DNA of 64,000 nt from contig CAVZBR010000004.1 of the NCBI GenBank assembly GCA_963773585.1, positions 310,001 to 374,000 of the forward strand. Direction: 5' to 3'. Below, in pieces: positions 36,799 through 45,765 of this stretch. The position numbers and the translations under genes were made by a program. The notes under the pieces were generated by a model. That model did no database searches and had not been told where the DNA came from. It saw only the letters and a list, made by a program, of their open reading frames with translations. The number at the start of each line of letters is the position of its first letter. Position 1 is the first letter of the stretch. The stretch comes from CAVXJN01 sp963773585 (GTDB lineage: Bacteria; Pseudomonadota; Gammaproteobacteria; JASBUN01).

Positions 36799-37398
36799 TC
36801 AGATCAGCAGCGACAGCCGGCGGTGCAACGGGCTGGTACGGGGAAAATGCGCCAACAGAAATTCCATCTGGTCGGCCAGCACCCGGCGGCCCTGCAGATA
36901 AATGTATTCAGCGTGGGTCGGTGAGAATGGCACCGCCAGCAACTGCATGCCCGCTTCCTCCGGCGTGCGCCCGGCCTTGTGGTTATTGCAACGCTTGCAG
37001 GCGGTCACCACGTTGGTCCAGCCGTCCGCGCCGCCCTTGCTCAACGGCGTGACATGGTCTCGGGACAGATCGCGATGGGAGAAACGATCGCCGCAATACA
37101 GGCACAGCTGGGCGTCGCGATTGAACAGCGCCGGATTGTTCAGCGGTGGAACATAGCGGGCGCGGGCTTTTGCGAGCGCGTGATTGTTGCCATGGGTGGC
37201 GATGATGGAGTTGACTTCGATAATACTGCGCAGGCCGGTCTTGGCATTGACCCCGCCATGCACGCGATATAACAGGGAGCCGCACGCGTAGGCGACCTGC
37301 TCGAGGTGATACAGCCGCACGGCATCCTGATAACCGATCCATTCCAGCGGCATGCCCGACACATCGGTGCGCAATACCTGATGGCTGAGGCTGTACAC
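36799..37398 (-). CDS. HNH endonuclease
   Basis: A 199-residue HNH-family nuclease. The domain CLYCGDRFSHRDLSRDHVTPLSKGG...NVVTACKRCNNHKAGRTP carries two CxxC zinc pairs and the DH...N...H catalytic core. The preceding 90 residues (PLEWIGYQDAVRLYHLEQVAY...) form the N-terminal region common to this group of stand-alone proteins. GTG start at 37398 with GGAGG 7 nt upstream. It is followed on the same strand by the ExoIX-like gene. Biological role unknown; a repair role is inference from its partner. Confidence 0.9.
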   Translation of the reverse strand: MYSLSHQVLRTDVSGMPLEWIGYQDAVRLYHLEQVAYACGSLLYRVHGGVNAKTGLRSIIEVNSIIATHGNNHALAKARARYVPPLNNPALFNRDAQLCLYCGDRFSHRDLSRDHVTPLSKGGADGWTNVVTACKRCNNHKAGRTPEEAGMQLLAVPFSPTHAEYIYLQGRRVLADQMEFLLAHFPRTSPLHRRLSLLI

Positions 37399-37582
37399 GC
37401 AAATCCTCCTCGGTTGGCCCGTGGAAGGGCGTCTGTCCCCCGCGTTGAATCTCAGAATATGCGGCCTTTATTAAACTTTTAGGTAATAGGTCGCGGTTTT
37501 TGAAAGATTATCACGGCCCCTACGGGGACACCAGCAGGTTACGGCGCGCGCAGGCACGCGCCATTCGCGGCGCTGCGGGTAA

Positions 37583-37712
37583 CCGGTTGCAGCCGCATCC
37601 GCCTGGAGCGGCATACGGCGTTGGGCAACCGGAGCGGACGGCCGTTGACCGCGTCCGGCATACGGAGTATGGGAAAACGGGCGCCGGTGCGAAGCTCGCA
37701 AGGTGCCCGCGA
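37583..37712 (+). other. Run of stem-loops in the pntA upstream region
   Basis: Within the 490-bp gap 37399-37889, inverted repeats follow one another on the plus strand: CCGGTTGC (37583-37590) / GCAACCGG (37625-37632) around an inner CCGC/GCGG hairpin; CGGACG (37635-37640) / CGTCCG (37652-37657); and CGGGC/GCCCG enclosing TGCGA-AGC-TCGCA (about 37678-37711). No credible protein frame was found. This could be a structured leader or small RNA, or a decayed repeat. No known family is assigned. Confidence 0.35.
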
Positions 37713-37889
37713 TGTACAGTGGCGGCTGAAATCCGCTAACATTGCCGGCTTGGCCAGGGCTCGCCGCGGATAACAAACAGATCCCGGCTCGCTCGGGGCG
37801 CCCCAGACTCGGACTGCAGTGGTTGTTTGAACCTTCCGGGCGCACCATCCACCACGCAAAAATCATACTTTATCGAATCGGAGAACATG

Positions 37890-39029
37890 ATGCCGATACG
37901 TGTGGCTGTACCCAAAGAAATCGCTGACGGGGAACGCCGCGTCGCCGTAACACCGGATGCGGCGGAACGACTGTGCAAAGCCGGAGTCGAACTCGCGATC
38001 GAGCGGGGCGCGGGGGCGTCGGCGTTCTTCCCCGACAGCGACTACGACGAGGTCCGGTTCGTGGATTCCGCGGCCGAACTCTACGCCCAGGCGGACGTGG
38101 TGCTCAAAGTGCAACCACCGACCGAGGCCGAGATCGGGCAGCTGCGCGAAGGCACCATGGTCATCAGCTTTATGCAGCCGCACCGGTTTCCGGAGCGGGT
38201 CAAGCTTCTGCGGGACCGCAACATCACCGCCCTGGCGATGGAGCTGGTGCCACGCATTTCCCGCGCCCAGTCCATGGATGCATTGTCCTCGCAAGCCAAC
38301 ATCGCCGGCTACAAGGGTGCGCTCATGGCGGCCGACTTATCGGCGCAGTTCTTTCCCATGCTGACCACGGCGGCCGGTACCATTCGTCCGGCGAAGGTGC
38401 TGGTGATCGGTGCCGGTGTCGCCGGATTGCAGGCCATTGCCACCGCCCGCCGGCTCGGCGCCATGGTCGAGGCCTACGATGTGCGTAAAGCCACCAAGGA
38501 ACAGGTGCAATCCCTGGGCGCCAAGTTCCTGGAACTCACCGTGGATGCCCAAGCCGACGGCGGGTACGCACGCGAATTGACCGAGGCCGAGAAGCACCAC
38601 GAACGGGACATGCTCGCCAATCACGTCGCTGCCGCCAATGCCGTGATCAGCACCGCGGCGATACCGGGACGTCCCTCGCCCAAGTTGATTACGGCGGACA
38701 TGGTGGCGCGCATGCGCCCCGGCTCGGTAATCATCGACCTCGCGGCCGAAGGCGGTGGCAATTGCGAATTGTCCAAGCCGGGTGAAACCATTCGCCACGA
38801 CAACGGGGTCATCATCCACGCGCCCTTGAACGTTCCCGCCATGCTGCCGGTACACGCCAGTGAGATGTACGCCCGTAACCTGTTCAATCTGCTCACACTG
38901 ATGATCGGCGAAAACAATGAACTGACGCCGGATTGGAACGACGAAGTCTTGGCCGGCAGTACGCTCACCCGGGACGGCAACATCCGGCACGAAGCGAGCC
39001 GCACGTTGGTGGAAGGAGAAGGATCATGA
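37890..39029 (+). CDS. pntAA: Proton-translocating NAD(P)+ transhydrogenase subunit alpha, soluble part
   Basis: NAD(H)-binding domain I of the membrane transhydrogenase, 379 residues. It begins MPIRVAVPKEIADGERRVAVTPD, and has QANIAGYKGAL, the Rossmann motif VLVIGAGVAGLQAIATARRLGA and the mobile-loop region. A GGAG lies 6 nt before the ATG at 37890 (an ATG one codon earlier is too close). The alpha polypeptide is split: domain I here and the membrane part in the next gene, as in Rhodospirillum-type three-subunit enzymes. Overlaps the next gene by 4 bp. Confidence 0.96.
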   Translation: MPIRVAVPKEIADGERRVAVTPDAAERLCKAGVELAIERGAGASAFFPDSDYDEVRFVDSAAELYAQADVVLKVQPPTEAEIGQLREGTMVISFMQPHRFPERVKLLRDRNITALAMELVPRISRAQSMDALSSQANIAGYKGALMAADLSAQFFPMLTTAAGTIRPAKVLVIGAGVAGLQAIATARRLGAMVEAYDVRKATKEQVQSLGAKFLELTVDAQADGGYARELTEAEKHHERDMLANHVAAANAVISTAAIPGRPSPKLITADMVARMRPGSVIIDLAAEGGGNCELSKPGETIRHDNGVIIHAPLNVPAMLPVHASEMYARNLFNLLTLMIGENNELTPDWNDEVLAGSTLTRDGNIRHEASRTLVEGEGS

Positions 39030-39316
39030 TCGAAGGCATCACCGCCCTCTACATTTTCATGCTCGCGGCGTTCACCGGCTACGAGGTGATCAGCCGTGTG
39101 CCGGTCATTTTGCATACGCCGCTCATGTCCGGTTCCAACTTCGTTCACGGCATCGTGCTGGTAGGGGCCATGGTGGCGCTGGGACACGCCGACTCCACCG
39201 CCGAACAGGTAATCGGATTCTTCGGCGTGCTGCTCGCTGCCATGAATGCCGTGGGCGGCTACGTCGCCACGGAACGCATGCTGGAGATGTTCAAGAGCAG
39301 TAAGGGGGACAAATGA
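39026..39316 (+). CDS. pntAB: Transhydrogenase subunit alpha, membrane part
   Basis: A 96-residue membrane protein with three helices (about 5-22, 35-55 and 60-82), corresponding to the C-terminal domain II segment of E. coli PntA. Conserved sequence: FMLAAFTGYEVISRVPVILHTPLMSGSNFVHGI. It overlaps pntAA and pntB by 4 bp each (ATGA), indicating tightly coupled stoichiometric synthesis. Confidence 0.95.
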   Translation: MIEGITALYIFMLAAFTGYEVISRVPVILHTPLMSGSNFVHGIVLVGAMVALGHADSTAEQVIGFFGVLLAAMNAVGGYVATERMLEMFKSSKGDK

Positions 39317-40680
39317 TGGGCGGCCTGATCCAGATCGTCTACTTCGTTGCCGCCGTACTGTTCATCGTCGGACTCAAGCGCATGAGTTCGCCGCGCACCG
39401 CGCGCGGCGGCATTCTATGGGCCGGCGCCGGCATGGCCGCGGCCACTCTCGCCACTTTCTTTGTTCCCGGCCTGTCCAATTTCGGCCTCATGATCGCCGC
39501 GATCGTGATCGGCTCGGCGGTGGCCTACGTCTCGGCGAAACGGGTCGCCATGACCGACATGCCGCAGATGATCGCCCTCTACAACGGCATGGGCGGCGGC
39601 GCGGCCGCCGCCATCGCCGCGGTGGAATTGGTCAAAGGCATCGAGTTCGACGCCGCCGCCCTCTGGCTCGCCATGGTGGGCGCGTTGATCGGCGCGATTT
39701 CGTTCAGCGGCAGCCTGATCGCGTTTGCCAAGTTGCAGGGCTGGATGAAACGCACGTTGCGCTTTCCCAGCCAGCAGCTGATCAACCTCGGGGTATTCGC
39801 AGCCGCGGTAGTGGCGGGCATCTTCATCGCCACAGTGAGCCAGAATCCGTTCTTCCTGTTTGTTTTCTTCGGCTTGGCTCTGGCGTTCGGCGTACTGATG
39901 ACATTGCCCATCGGCGGCGCCGACATGCCGGTGGTGATTTCCCTGTACAACGCCCTCACCGGGCTGGCAGTGGGCTTCGAAGGCTTTGTGCTCAACAATG
40001 CTGCGATGATCATCGCCGGCACCGTGGTGGGCGCAGCGGGCACCTTGCTGACTCAGCTGATGGCGCGCGCCATGAACCGGCCGATCACCAACGTGTTGTT
40101 CAGTTCCTTCGGCGCCACTTCGGCGGCGGAGGAAAGCGCAGTCGAGGGCAGCCTCAAACCCATCGACGCGGCCGACGTCGGCGTGATGATGGCTTATGCC
40201 AACAAAGTGGTGATCGTACCGGGTTATGGCATGGCGGTGGCCCAGGCCCAGCACAAGATCTGGGAACTGGCGAAGCAGTTACAGGAGAAGGATGTCACCG
40301 TGCGTTTTGCGATCCATCCGGTAGCCGGCCGCATGCCGGGCCACATGAATGTGCTGCTGGCCGAAGCAGGCGTGCCCTACGACCTGATCGCCGACTTGGA
40401 CGAGATCAACCCGGAATTCGAGACCACCGACGTGGCGCTGGTGATCGGCGCCAATGACGTGGTCAATCCAGTCGCGCGCAGTAACCCGGAAAGCCCGATC
40501 TATGGCATGCCGATCCTGGACGTGGATCGGGCGAAAAACGTGGTGGTAATCAAGCGCGGCCAGGGCACCGGCTTTTCCGGAATCGAGAACGCCCTGTTTT
40601 ACAAGGACAATACCCGCATGCTGTACGGGGACGGCCAGGACATGGCCAGCAAGCTGATCCAGGCGGTGAAAGCTTTTTGA
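39313..40680 (+). CDS. pntB: Proton-translocating transhydrogenase subunit beta
   Basis: A 455-residue protein: an N-terminal membrane domain of about eight or nine helices (residues 5-265) and a C-terminal NADP(H)-binding domain III. The latter has PGYGMAVAQAQ (NADP motif), RFAIHPVAGRMPGHMNVLLAEA, and VIGANDVVNP followed by a KRG..TGFSGIENALF segment. With pntAA and pntAB it couples proton entry to hydride transfer from NADH to NADP+. A GC-rich stem (40733-40753) follows without a T tract. Confidence 0.97.
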   Translation: MMGGLIQIVYFVAAVLFIVGLKRMSSPRTARGGILWAGAGMAAATLATFFVPGLSNFGLMIAAIVIGSAVAYVSAKRVAMTDMPQMIALYNGMGGGAAAAIAAVELVKGIEFDAAALWLAMVGALIGAISFSGSLIAFAKLQGWMKRTLRFPSQQLINLGVFAAAVVAGIFIATVSQNPFFLFVFFGLALAFGVLMTLPIGGADMPVVISLYNALTGLAVGFEGFVLNNAAMIIAGTVVGAAGTLLTQLMARAMNRPITNVLFSSFGATSAAEESAVEGSLKPIDAADVGVMMAYANKVVIVPGYGMAVAQAQHKIWELAKQLQEKDVTVRFAIHPVAGRMPGHMNVLLAEAGVPYDLIADLDEINPEFETTDVALVIGANDVVNPVARSNPESPIYGMPILDVDRAKNVVVIKRGQGTGFSGIENALFYKDNTRMLYGDGQDMASKLIQAVKAF

Positions 40681-40901
40681 CGCCACAGCCCCGCTCTTAA
40701 CCCTTCTGTCACTATCCCTCTGATTTTCCTGTGCGCGGCCCTTGCTGCCGCGCGCAGGCAGGCTAGCCTGCAGAGAACTGCAACTGCGGGTCGGTTCGGC
40801 GCCAGCCGGAAACGACAGACCTTCCCTCGCCCGGCAGACCTGCCGCTGCGTCTGCATGAGCCGCCCCGCCATCTGGAAGTGTGTCGCTTAGGAGAAGCGC
40901 A

Positions 40902-41228
40902 ATGAGTATACAAGGAGCACGTAAATCGAAATTGGAGTTCGACAGGGACGGTTTCCTGAAAGACCCCGAAGCGTGGAACCACGCGCTGGCCGAGCAAATG
41001 GCGCACCAGAGCGGATTCGATGGGCTGACCCCGGAACAATGGCGCATCCTGCATTGGCTTCGGGATTATTTCTTCGAAACCGGTTCTCCGCCCTCAGCCC
41101 ACCAGGTATGTCACGAAAACCATCTGCAGCACGACTGCATCGGCCGCGTATTTCGTCATGACCTGCGCGGCGCTTGGCGCATCGCCGGGCTGCCCAATCC
41201 CGGCGAAGAAGCCAAAGCGTACATGTGA
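40902..41228 (+). CDS. DsrC/TusE-family protein lacking the C-terminal cysteines
   Basis: A 108-residue protein of the DsrC/TusE/DsvC family: FDRDGFLKDPEAWNHALAEQMA, LTPEQWRILHWLRDYFFETGSPPSAHQVC. In DsrC and TusE the C-terminus ends in a conserved Cys one residue from the end, which carries persulfide sulfur. Here the tail reads GLPNPGEEAKAYM, with neither conserved cysteine. It therefore cannot be a normal sulfur carrier; cysteine-less homologues have been proposed to be regulatory. The ATG at 40902 has AGGAG 6 nt upstream. Confidence 0.88.
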   Translation: MSIQGARKSKLEFDRDGFLKDPEAWNHALAEQMAHQSGFDGLTPEQWRILHWLRDYFFETGSPPSAHQVCHENHLQHDCIGRVFRHDLRGAWRIAGLPNPGEEAKAYM

Positions 41229-41394
41229 ACACCGCGTTCCGACGCGGTCGCATCCCGACCGCTGCAGGCGCACACGCGCGGCCCCCGCTGCCGCATGTTT
41301 CGTCGCCGCGGATGCCGGCCGCCAGCGTCCGACGGGCCAGAAAACAGCGCCTTAGGCTTTCGCCGTCAGGGATTTATACACAAGCCCGCATAAA

Positions 41395-41426
41395 CCGTCT
41401 TGAAAATACGCGTATTTTTAAGACGG
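41395..41426. repeat. 32-bp near-perfect palindrome
   Basis: Arms CCGTCTTGAAAATACG (41395-41410) and its reverse complement (41411-41426) meet with no loop; one mismatch (41419). The centre AAAATACGCGTATTTT is perfect. It sits in an AT-rich pocket in the 460-bp gap 41229-41691, upstream of the DnaA boxes. It may be an operator for a dimeric regulator or an origin-associated element. Confidence 0.75.
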
Positions 41427-41551
41427 ATTGTCGCCACTTACCGAACAAACTCGCAAGCGGCTGAATTACGAAGCAATTTCAAATTGGCTAAAATTTCACC
41501 ATTCTGTCACAAAGCCTTGCTCCGCCGCTTCAAAGCATTTCCTTTCAGAGT

Positions 41552-41586
41552 TCATCCACAGAGTTATCCACAGGTTTTGTGGATAA
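41552..41586. promoter_or_regulatory. Cluster of three DnaA boxes upstream of priA
   Basis: TTATCCACA at 41564-41572 (perfect), its inverse TGTGGATAA at 41578-41586 (perfect), and TCATCCACA at 41552-41560 (one mismatch), all within 35 bp. The flanking sequence (41395-41650) is markedly AT-richer than the rest of the window. Possible roles are a replication origin, a DnaA titration site or DnaA control of priA. No dnaA, dnaN, gidA or parAB gene is nearby in this window. Confidence 0.7.
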
Positions 41587-41691
41587 CCCGTAAATACAAT
41601 GTAGTGTTCGCGAGTTAGTTCGTCTCAGCTCATAAATCACGTTAAGTTTGTCCGCTAACAAGGGCACACTGTCCTGTCGGTCCCCGCCTGG

Positions 41692-43911
41692 ATGGTACAG
41701 TACGACACCATGCCGTCCGGTCCCATTTTCCAGGTCGCGATTCCGTCCCCGCTGCGGCGCGTGTTCGATTATCTGCCGTGCCCCGGCGGACCGGCGGAGC
41801 TACCGCCGGGCACTCGGGTGCGGGTACCGTTCGGGCGCAGCGAATCGGTGGGGATCGTGGTGCGCACGACCAATCACTCGGAAATTCCATCCCAGCGCCT
41901 GAAACCGATCCGCGCCGTACTGGATTCCGAGCCGGTGCTTACGCCTGCCATGCTCGCGCTGGCGCAGTGGGCCAGCCAGTACTACCACCATCCGTTGGGC
42001 GAAGTGTTGAGTGCGGCCTTGCCGGTATTACTGCGCCAAGGCCACCCCTTCCGCGGCGAAAGACTGGGCCGTTGGCGGCTCACGCCCGAGGGCGCTGCGA
42101 TCGATTCCGCGACCCTTGGCAGAAGTCCGCGTCAAGCCGCAGTCCTGAGCCGGTTGCGCAATCTCGATGGTAGCGCCGCCGTCGAACAGCTGCGTGAACT
42201 GGAGGGAGATTGGCGCGGCGCCTTGCGGGCGCTCAGCGCCAAGCACTGGATCGAGTACCACGAGCTGGACGCCGTGCCGGCTGCTGGAACCGGCACCGAG
42301 ATGCCGTTGCCTTTGACCGGCGCGCAGGCGGACGCGGTTTCCCAGGTCTGCGACGCGCGCGGCTTCTCGCCGTTCCTGCTCTATGGCGTCACCGGCAGCG
42401 GCAAGACCGAAGTCTATTTGCAGGTTATCAGCCAATCACTGGCGCAAGGACGGCAAGCCCTGGTGCTGGTCCCGGAGATCGGTCTGACGCCGCAACTGAT
42501 TCAACGTTTCCGCCAACGCTTCGCCGTGCCGCTGGCGGTATTGCACTCGGGGCGCAACGAACAGGAACGGCTCAACGCCTGGGTCGCTGCCGCACGCGGC
42601 GAGGCGCCGATCGTGCTTGGCACCCGCTCGGCGATTTTCACGCCCCTGGCGCGGCCCGGGGTAATGATCGTCGATGAGGAACACGACAACTCGTTCAAGC
42701 AACAGGATGGCCTGCGCTATTCCGCCCGTGACCTGGCGCTTGTACGCGCGCGCCAGGAGGACATCCCGGTGATGCTGGCATCTGCCACCCCGGCGCTGGA
42801 AAGTCTGCACAACGCCTGGCAGGACCGATATCGATTGCTGCAACTGCCCGAGCGGGCCGGCAATGCCGTCCATCCGCGCATGGAGCTGCTGGACGTGCGC
42901 AGCCGTCCCATGCACGAAGGTCTGGCGGAAAATCTGTTGCAACGCATGGCGGCCCACGTCGCGCGCGGCGGCCAGGTGCTGTTGTTTCTCAATCGCCGCG
43001 GTTTCGCGCCCACGGTACTGTGCCATGACTGCGGCTGGGTCGCGGAATGTCACCGCTGCGACGCACACATGACGCTGCATCGCACCAGTGGCCGCCTGCG
43101 GTGCCATCATTGCGGCGCCGAACGGGCCGTGGATCCGGCGTGTCCCGCGTGCGGCAGCGTCGACCTGCGCCCCATCGGTCAGGGTACGGAACGGCTCGAG
43201 GGTTTCCTGCGCCAACGTTTCCCGGACCTGGGCGTGGTCCGGATCGACCGCGACAGCACCCGGCGCAAAGGCGCGTTGGAAGAAAAACTCGCCAGTGTCC
43301 AGAGCGGTGCCAGCCGCATCCTGCTGGGCACCCAGATGCTCACCAAAGGACATCATTTTCCGGAAGTGACCCTCGTGGGCGTAGTGGATGCCGACCAGGG
43401 GTTGTTCAGCAGCGACTTTCGCGCCGGCGAGCGTATGGCGCAACTGGTCATTCAAGTCGCCGGCCGCGCTGGCCGTGCCGAGCAGCCCGGGGAAGTGGTG
43501 ATCCAGACCCATCATCCGGACCATCCGCTGTTGCAGGCGCTGGTACGCCAGGACTATCTCGCGTTTGCACGCATGGCCTTGGCAGAGCGTCGGGAAACGC
43601 GTTTGCCGCCGTTTGCCAGTCTGGCATTGATTCGCGCCGAGGCGCCCAACCGGAACGCGCCCGCCTTGTTTTTGGATCAAGTGAGCGACTGCGCGCGCCA
43701 ACTCGGACACGAGGGCGTGGAAATGTTCGGGCCGGTGCCCGCGCCGATGGAGCGCCGCCAGGGACGCTACCGCGCCATGTTACTGCTGCAGGCGGAAGAA
43801 CGAAGTAGCTTGCAGCGCTTGCTGACGCCGCTGGCACCGGCCCTGGAAACGCTCCCCAAAGCGCGCGCGGTGCGTTGGTCCCTGGACGTCGATCCGGTGG
43901 ATACGTTTTAG
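41692..43911 (+). CDS. priA: Primosomal replication restart helicase PriA
   Basis: 3'-5' superfamily 2 helicase that reloads the replisome at stalled forks, 739 residues. N-terminal DNA-binding domain (FQVAIPSPLRRVFDYLP), Walker A LLYGVTGSGKTEVYL (about 228-242), DEEHDNSFKQ (motif II), LASATPALES, and the zinc-binding insert with eight cysteines (CHDCGW..CHRCDAHM ... CHHCGAE ... CPACGS). C-terminal motifs GTQMLTKGHHFP and QVAGRAGR. Start 41692 versus the in-frame ATG at 41710 is not decided. Confidence 0.97.
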   Translation: MVQYDTMPSGPIFQVAIPSPLRRVFDYLPCPGGPAELPPGTRVRVPFGRSESVGIVVRTTNHSEIPSQRLKPIRAVLDSEPVLTPAMLALAQWASQYYHHPLGEVLSAALPVLLRQGHPFRGERLGRWRLTPEGAAIDSATLGRSPRQAAVLSRLRNLDGSAAVEQLRELEGDWRGALRALSAKHWIEYHELDAVPAAGTGTEMPLPLTGAQADAVSQVCDARGFSPFLLYGVTGSGKTEVYLQVISQSLAQGRQALVLVPEIGLTPQLIQRFRQRFAVPLAVLHSGRNEQERLNAWVAAARGEAPIVLGTRSAIFTPLARPGVMIVDEEHDNSFKQQDGLRYSARDLALVRARQEDIPVMLASATPALESLHNAWQDRYRLLQLPERAGNAVHPRMELLDVRSRPMHEGLAENLLQRMAAHVARGGQVLLFLNRRGFAPTVLCHDCGWVAECHRCDAHMTLHRTSGRLRCHHCGAERAVDPACPACGSVDLRPIGQGTERLEGFLRQRFPDLGVVRIDRDSTRRKGALEEKLASVQSGASRILLGTQMLTKGHHFPEVTLVGVVDADQGLFSSDFRAGERMAQLVIQVAGRAGRAEQPGEVVIQTHHPDHPLLQALVRQDYLAFARMALAERRETRLPPFASLALIRAEAPNRNAPALFLDQVSDCARQLGHEGVEMFGPVPAPMERRQGRYRAMLLLQAEERSSLQRLLTPLAPALETLPKARAVRWSLDVDPVDTF

Positions 43912-43920
43912 ATTCGCCGG

Positions 43921-43948
43921 TTGAAACCCAGCGGCGAGCAGCGATAAT
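43921..43948 (+). promoter_or_regulatory. Sigma-70 promoter for argS
   Basis: TTGAAA (43921-43926), 16-bp spacer, GATAAT (43943-43948), about 55 bp upstream of the argS ATG. Consensus match only. Confidence 0.6.
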
Positions 43949-44001
43949 AGCGCGCTGCATCCTGTTCCTGGCGCCCTCGATCCGGTATCTTTTGCACCCC
44001 T

Positions 44002-45762
44002 ATGAAACACTACCTCGAGCAACTGGTCTCTCAGTCCCTGGCGGCCCTACGTGACAGCGGCGGCTTGCCGATGGACACTCCGGAGCAGATTCAGATCGAG
44101 CGCACGCGCGACAAATCCCATGGCGATTTCGCCTGCAATATCGCCCTGACCCTGGCGAAAGCCGTCGGCCGCAAGCCCCGCGACCTGGGCCAGGAAATCG
44201 TCGCCGGACTGCCGGAATCGAACCTGCTTGCGAAAGCGGAGATTGCCGGTCCGGGATTCGTGAACTTCTTTTTGACCCCGACCGCGTACCACGAAGTGCT
44301 GGGCAATATCCTGGAATTGGCCGAGGGCTACGGGCGCAGCACCTTGGGCGCGGGCCAGCGGGTGCAGGTGGAATTCGTATCCGCCAATCCCACCGGTCCG
44401 CTGCATGTGGGTCACGGCCGTGGCGCGGCCTACGGCGCCACCGTCGCCGACCTGTTGGCCGCCGTCGGCTTCGAAGTGCACCGCGAATACTACGTCAACG
44501 ACGCCGGGCGGCAGATGGACATTCTTGCCGCCAGCGTGTGGCTGCGGTATCTGGAATTGAGCGGCGAGGAAATTGCGTTTCCCGCCAATGGCTACCGCGG
44601 CGATTATGTCTGGGACATCGCCGCCGATCTGCATCGCAATCGCGGCGATGCGTTGCGTCACGGCGCACAGACGGTGTTCGCGGACCTGCCGGCTGACGAA
44701 GCTGGCGGCGGCGACAAAGAGGAATACATCGACGCGGTCATCGACCGGGCGCGGAAGCTGCTGGGCCCGAAGGACTATCGCGAAGTGTTCGATCAGGGGC
44801 TCGATACCATCCTCCGCGACATCCGCCAGGACTTGCATGAATTCGGGGTGGATTACGAGGAATGGTATTCGGAACGTACCCTGACCGAATCCGACGCGGT
44901 GGATCGCGCCATCGAACGTTTGCGCCAAGCCGGGCACTTGTACGAGCGCGATGGCGCGCTGTGGTTTCGCAGCACCGCCTTTGGCGACGAAAAGGATCGG
45001 GTGGTTGCCCGCGAGAACGGCCAGCGCACCTACTTCGCCTCCGACATCGCCTATCACGCGGACAAGCTGGAACGGGGCTTCGACCGGGTAATCGATGTCT
45101 GGGGCGCGGATCACCATGGCTACGTACCGCGGGTGCGCGCGGCAATGCGCGCCCTGGGCGACGACGACCGCAAGCTGGATGTGCTGTTGGTGCAGTTCGC
45201 GATTCTCTATCGCGGCGGCGAAAAGGCGCAGATGTCCACGCGCTCCGGCGAATTCGTCACCTTACGGGAGCTGCGCCATGAAGTGGGCAATGACGCGGCG
45301 CGGTTTTTCTATGTCATGCGCAAATGCGAACAACATCTCGACTTCGATCTGGATCTGGCAAAGTCGCAATCGGCGGACAATCCGGTCTACTACATTCAGT
45401 ATGCCCACGCGCGGGTGTGCAGCGTGTTGCGGCAGCTGCAGGACAAAGGACTCAGCCGCAACGTCGAGCGCGGCCAGCGCAACCTGAACCTGTTGAGCGA
45501 ATCCCACGAGCTCGATTTGATGACCACGCTGTCGCGCTTTCCTGAAGTAGTGGAGGCGGCAGCGCTCACTCACGAACCCCATCAACTGGCCCATTATCTG
45601 CGCGGCCTGGCAAACGATTTTCACACCTATTACAACGCCCACCAGTTCCTGGTCGACGACGACGCGTTGCGCGACGCGCGCCTGAACCTGATCGTGGCGG
45701 TGCGCCAAGTGATCGCAAACGGACTCGGATTGCTGGGCGTATCGGCGCCGGAGTCCATGTAG
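44002..45762 (+). CDS. argS: Arginyl-tRNA synthetase
   Basis: Class I aminoacyl-tRNA synthetase, 586 residues. The HIGH motif appears as PTGPLHVGHGRGAAYG (about 132-147). The KMSKS loop is degenerate, AQMSTRSGEFVTLREL, as is common in ArgRS. The N-terminal Add-1 domain and C-terminal DALR anticodon-binding domain (ending ARLNLIVAVRQVIANGLGLLGV) are complete. It is followed after 3 bp by an SPOR-domain gene, so the two are probably co-transcribed. Confidence 0.98.
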   Translation: MKHYLEQLVSQSLAALRDSGGLPMDTPEQIQIERTRDKSHGDFACNIALTLAKAVGRKPRDLGQEIVAGLPESNLLAKAEIAGPGFVNFFLTPTAYHEVLGNILELAEGYGRSTLGAGQRVQVEFVSANPTGPLHVGHGRGAAYGATVADLLAAVGFEVHREYYVNDAGRQMDILAASVWLRYLELSGEEIAFPANGYRGDYVWDIAADLHRNRGDALRHGAQTVFADLPADEAGGGDKEEYIDAVIDRARKLLGPKDYREVFDQGLDTILRDIRQDLHEFGVDYEEWYSERTLTESDAVDRAIERLRQAGHLYERDGALWFRSTAFGDEKDRVVARENGQRTYFASDIAYHADKLERGFDRVIDVWGADHHGYVPRVRAAMRALGDDDRKLDVLLVQFAILYRGGEKAQMSTRSGEFVTLRELRHEVGNDAARFFYVMRKCEQHLDFDLDLAKSQSADNPVYYIQYAHARVCSVLRQLQDKGLSRNVERGQRNLNLLSESHELDLMTTLSRFPEVVEAAALTHEPHQLAHYLRGLANDFHTYYNAHQFLVDDDALRDARLNLIVAVRQVIANGLGLLGVSAPESM

Positions 45763-45765
45763 AAA

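Noticed and set aside
37583..37712. Cobalamin riboswitch
   Set aside because: No B12-box (AGCCAGGAGACCTGCC-like) sequence and the controlled genes do not fit.
41229..41691. Firm call of chromosomal oriC
   Set aside because: Only three DnaA boxes, and none of the usual origin-linked genes are in the window; kept as a finding instead.
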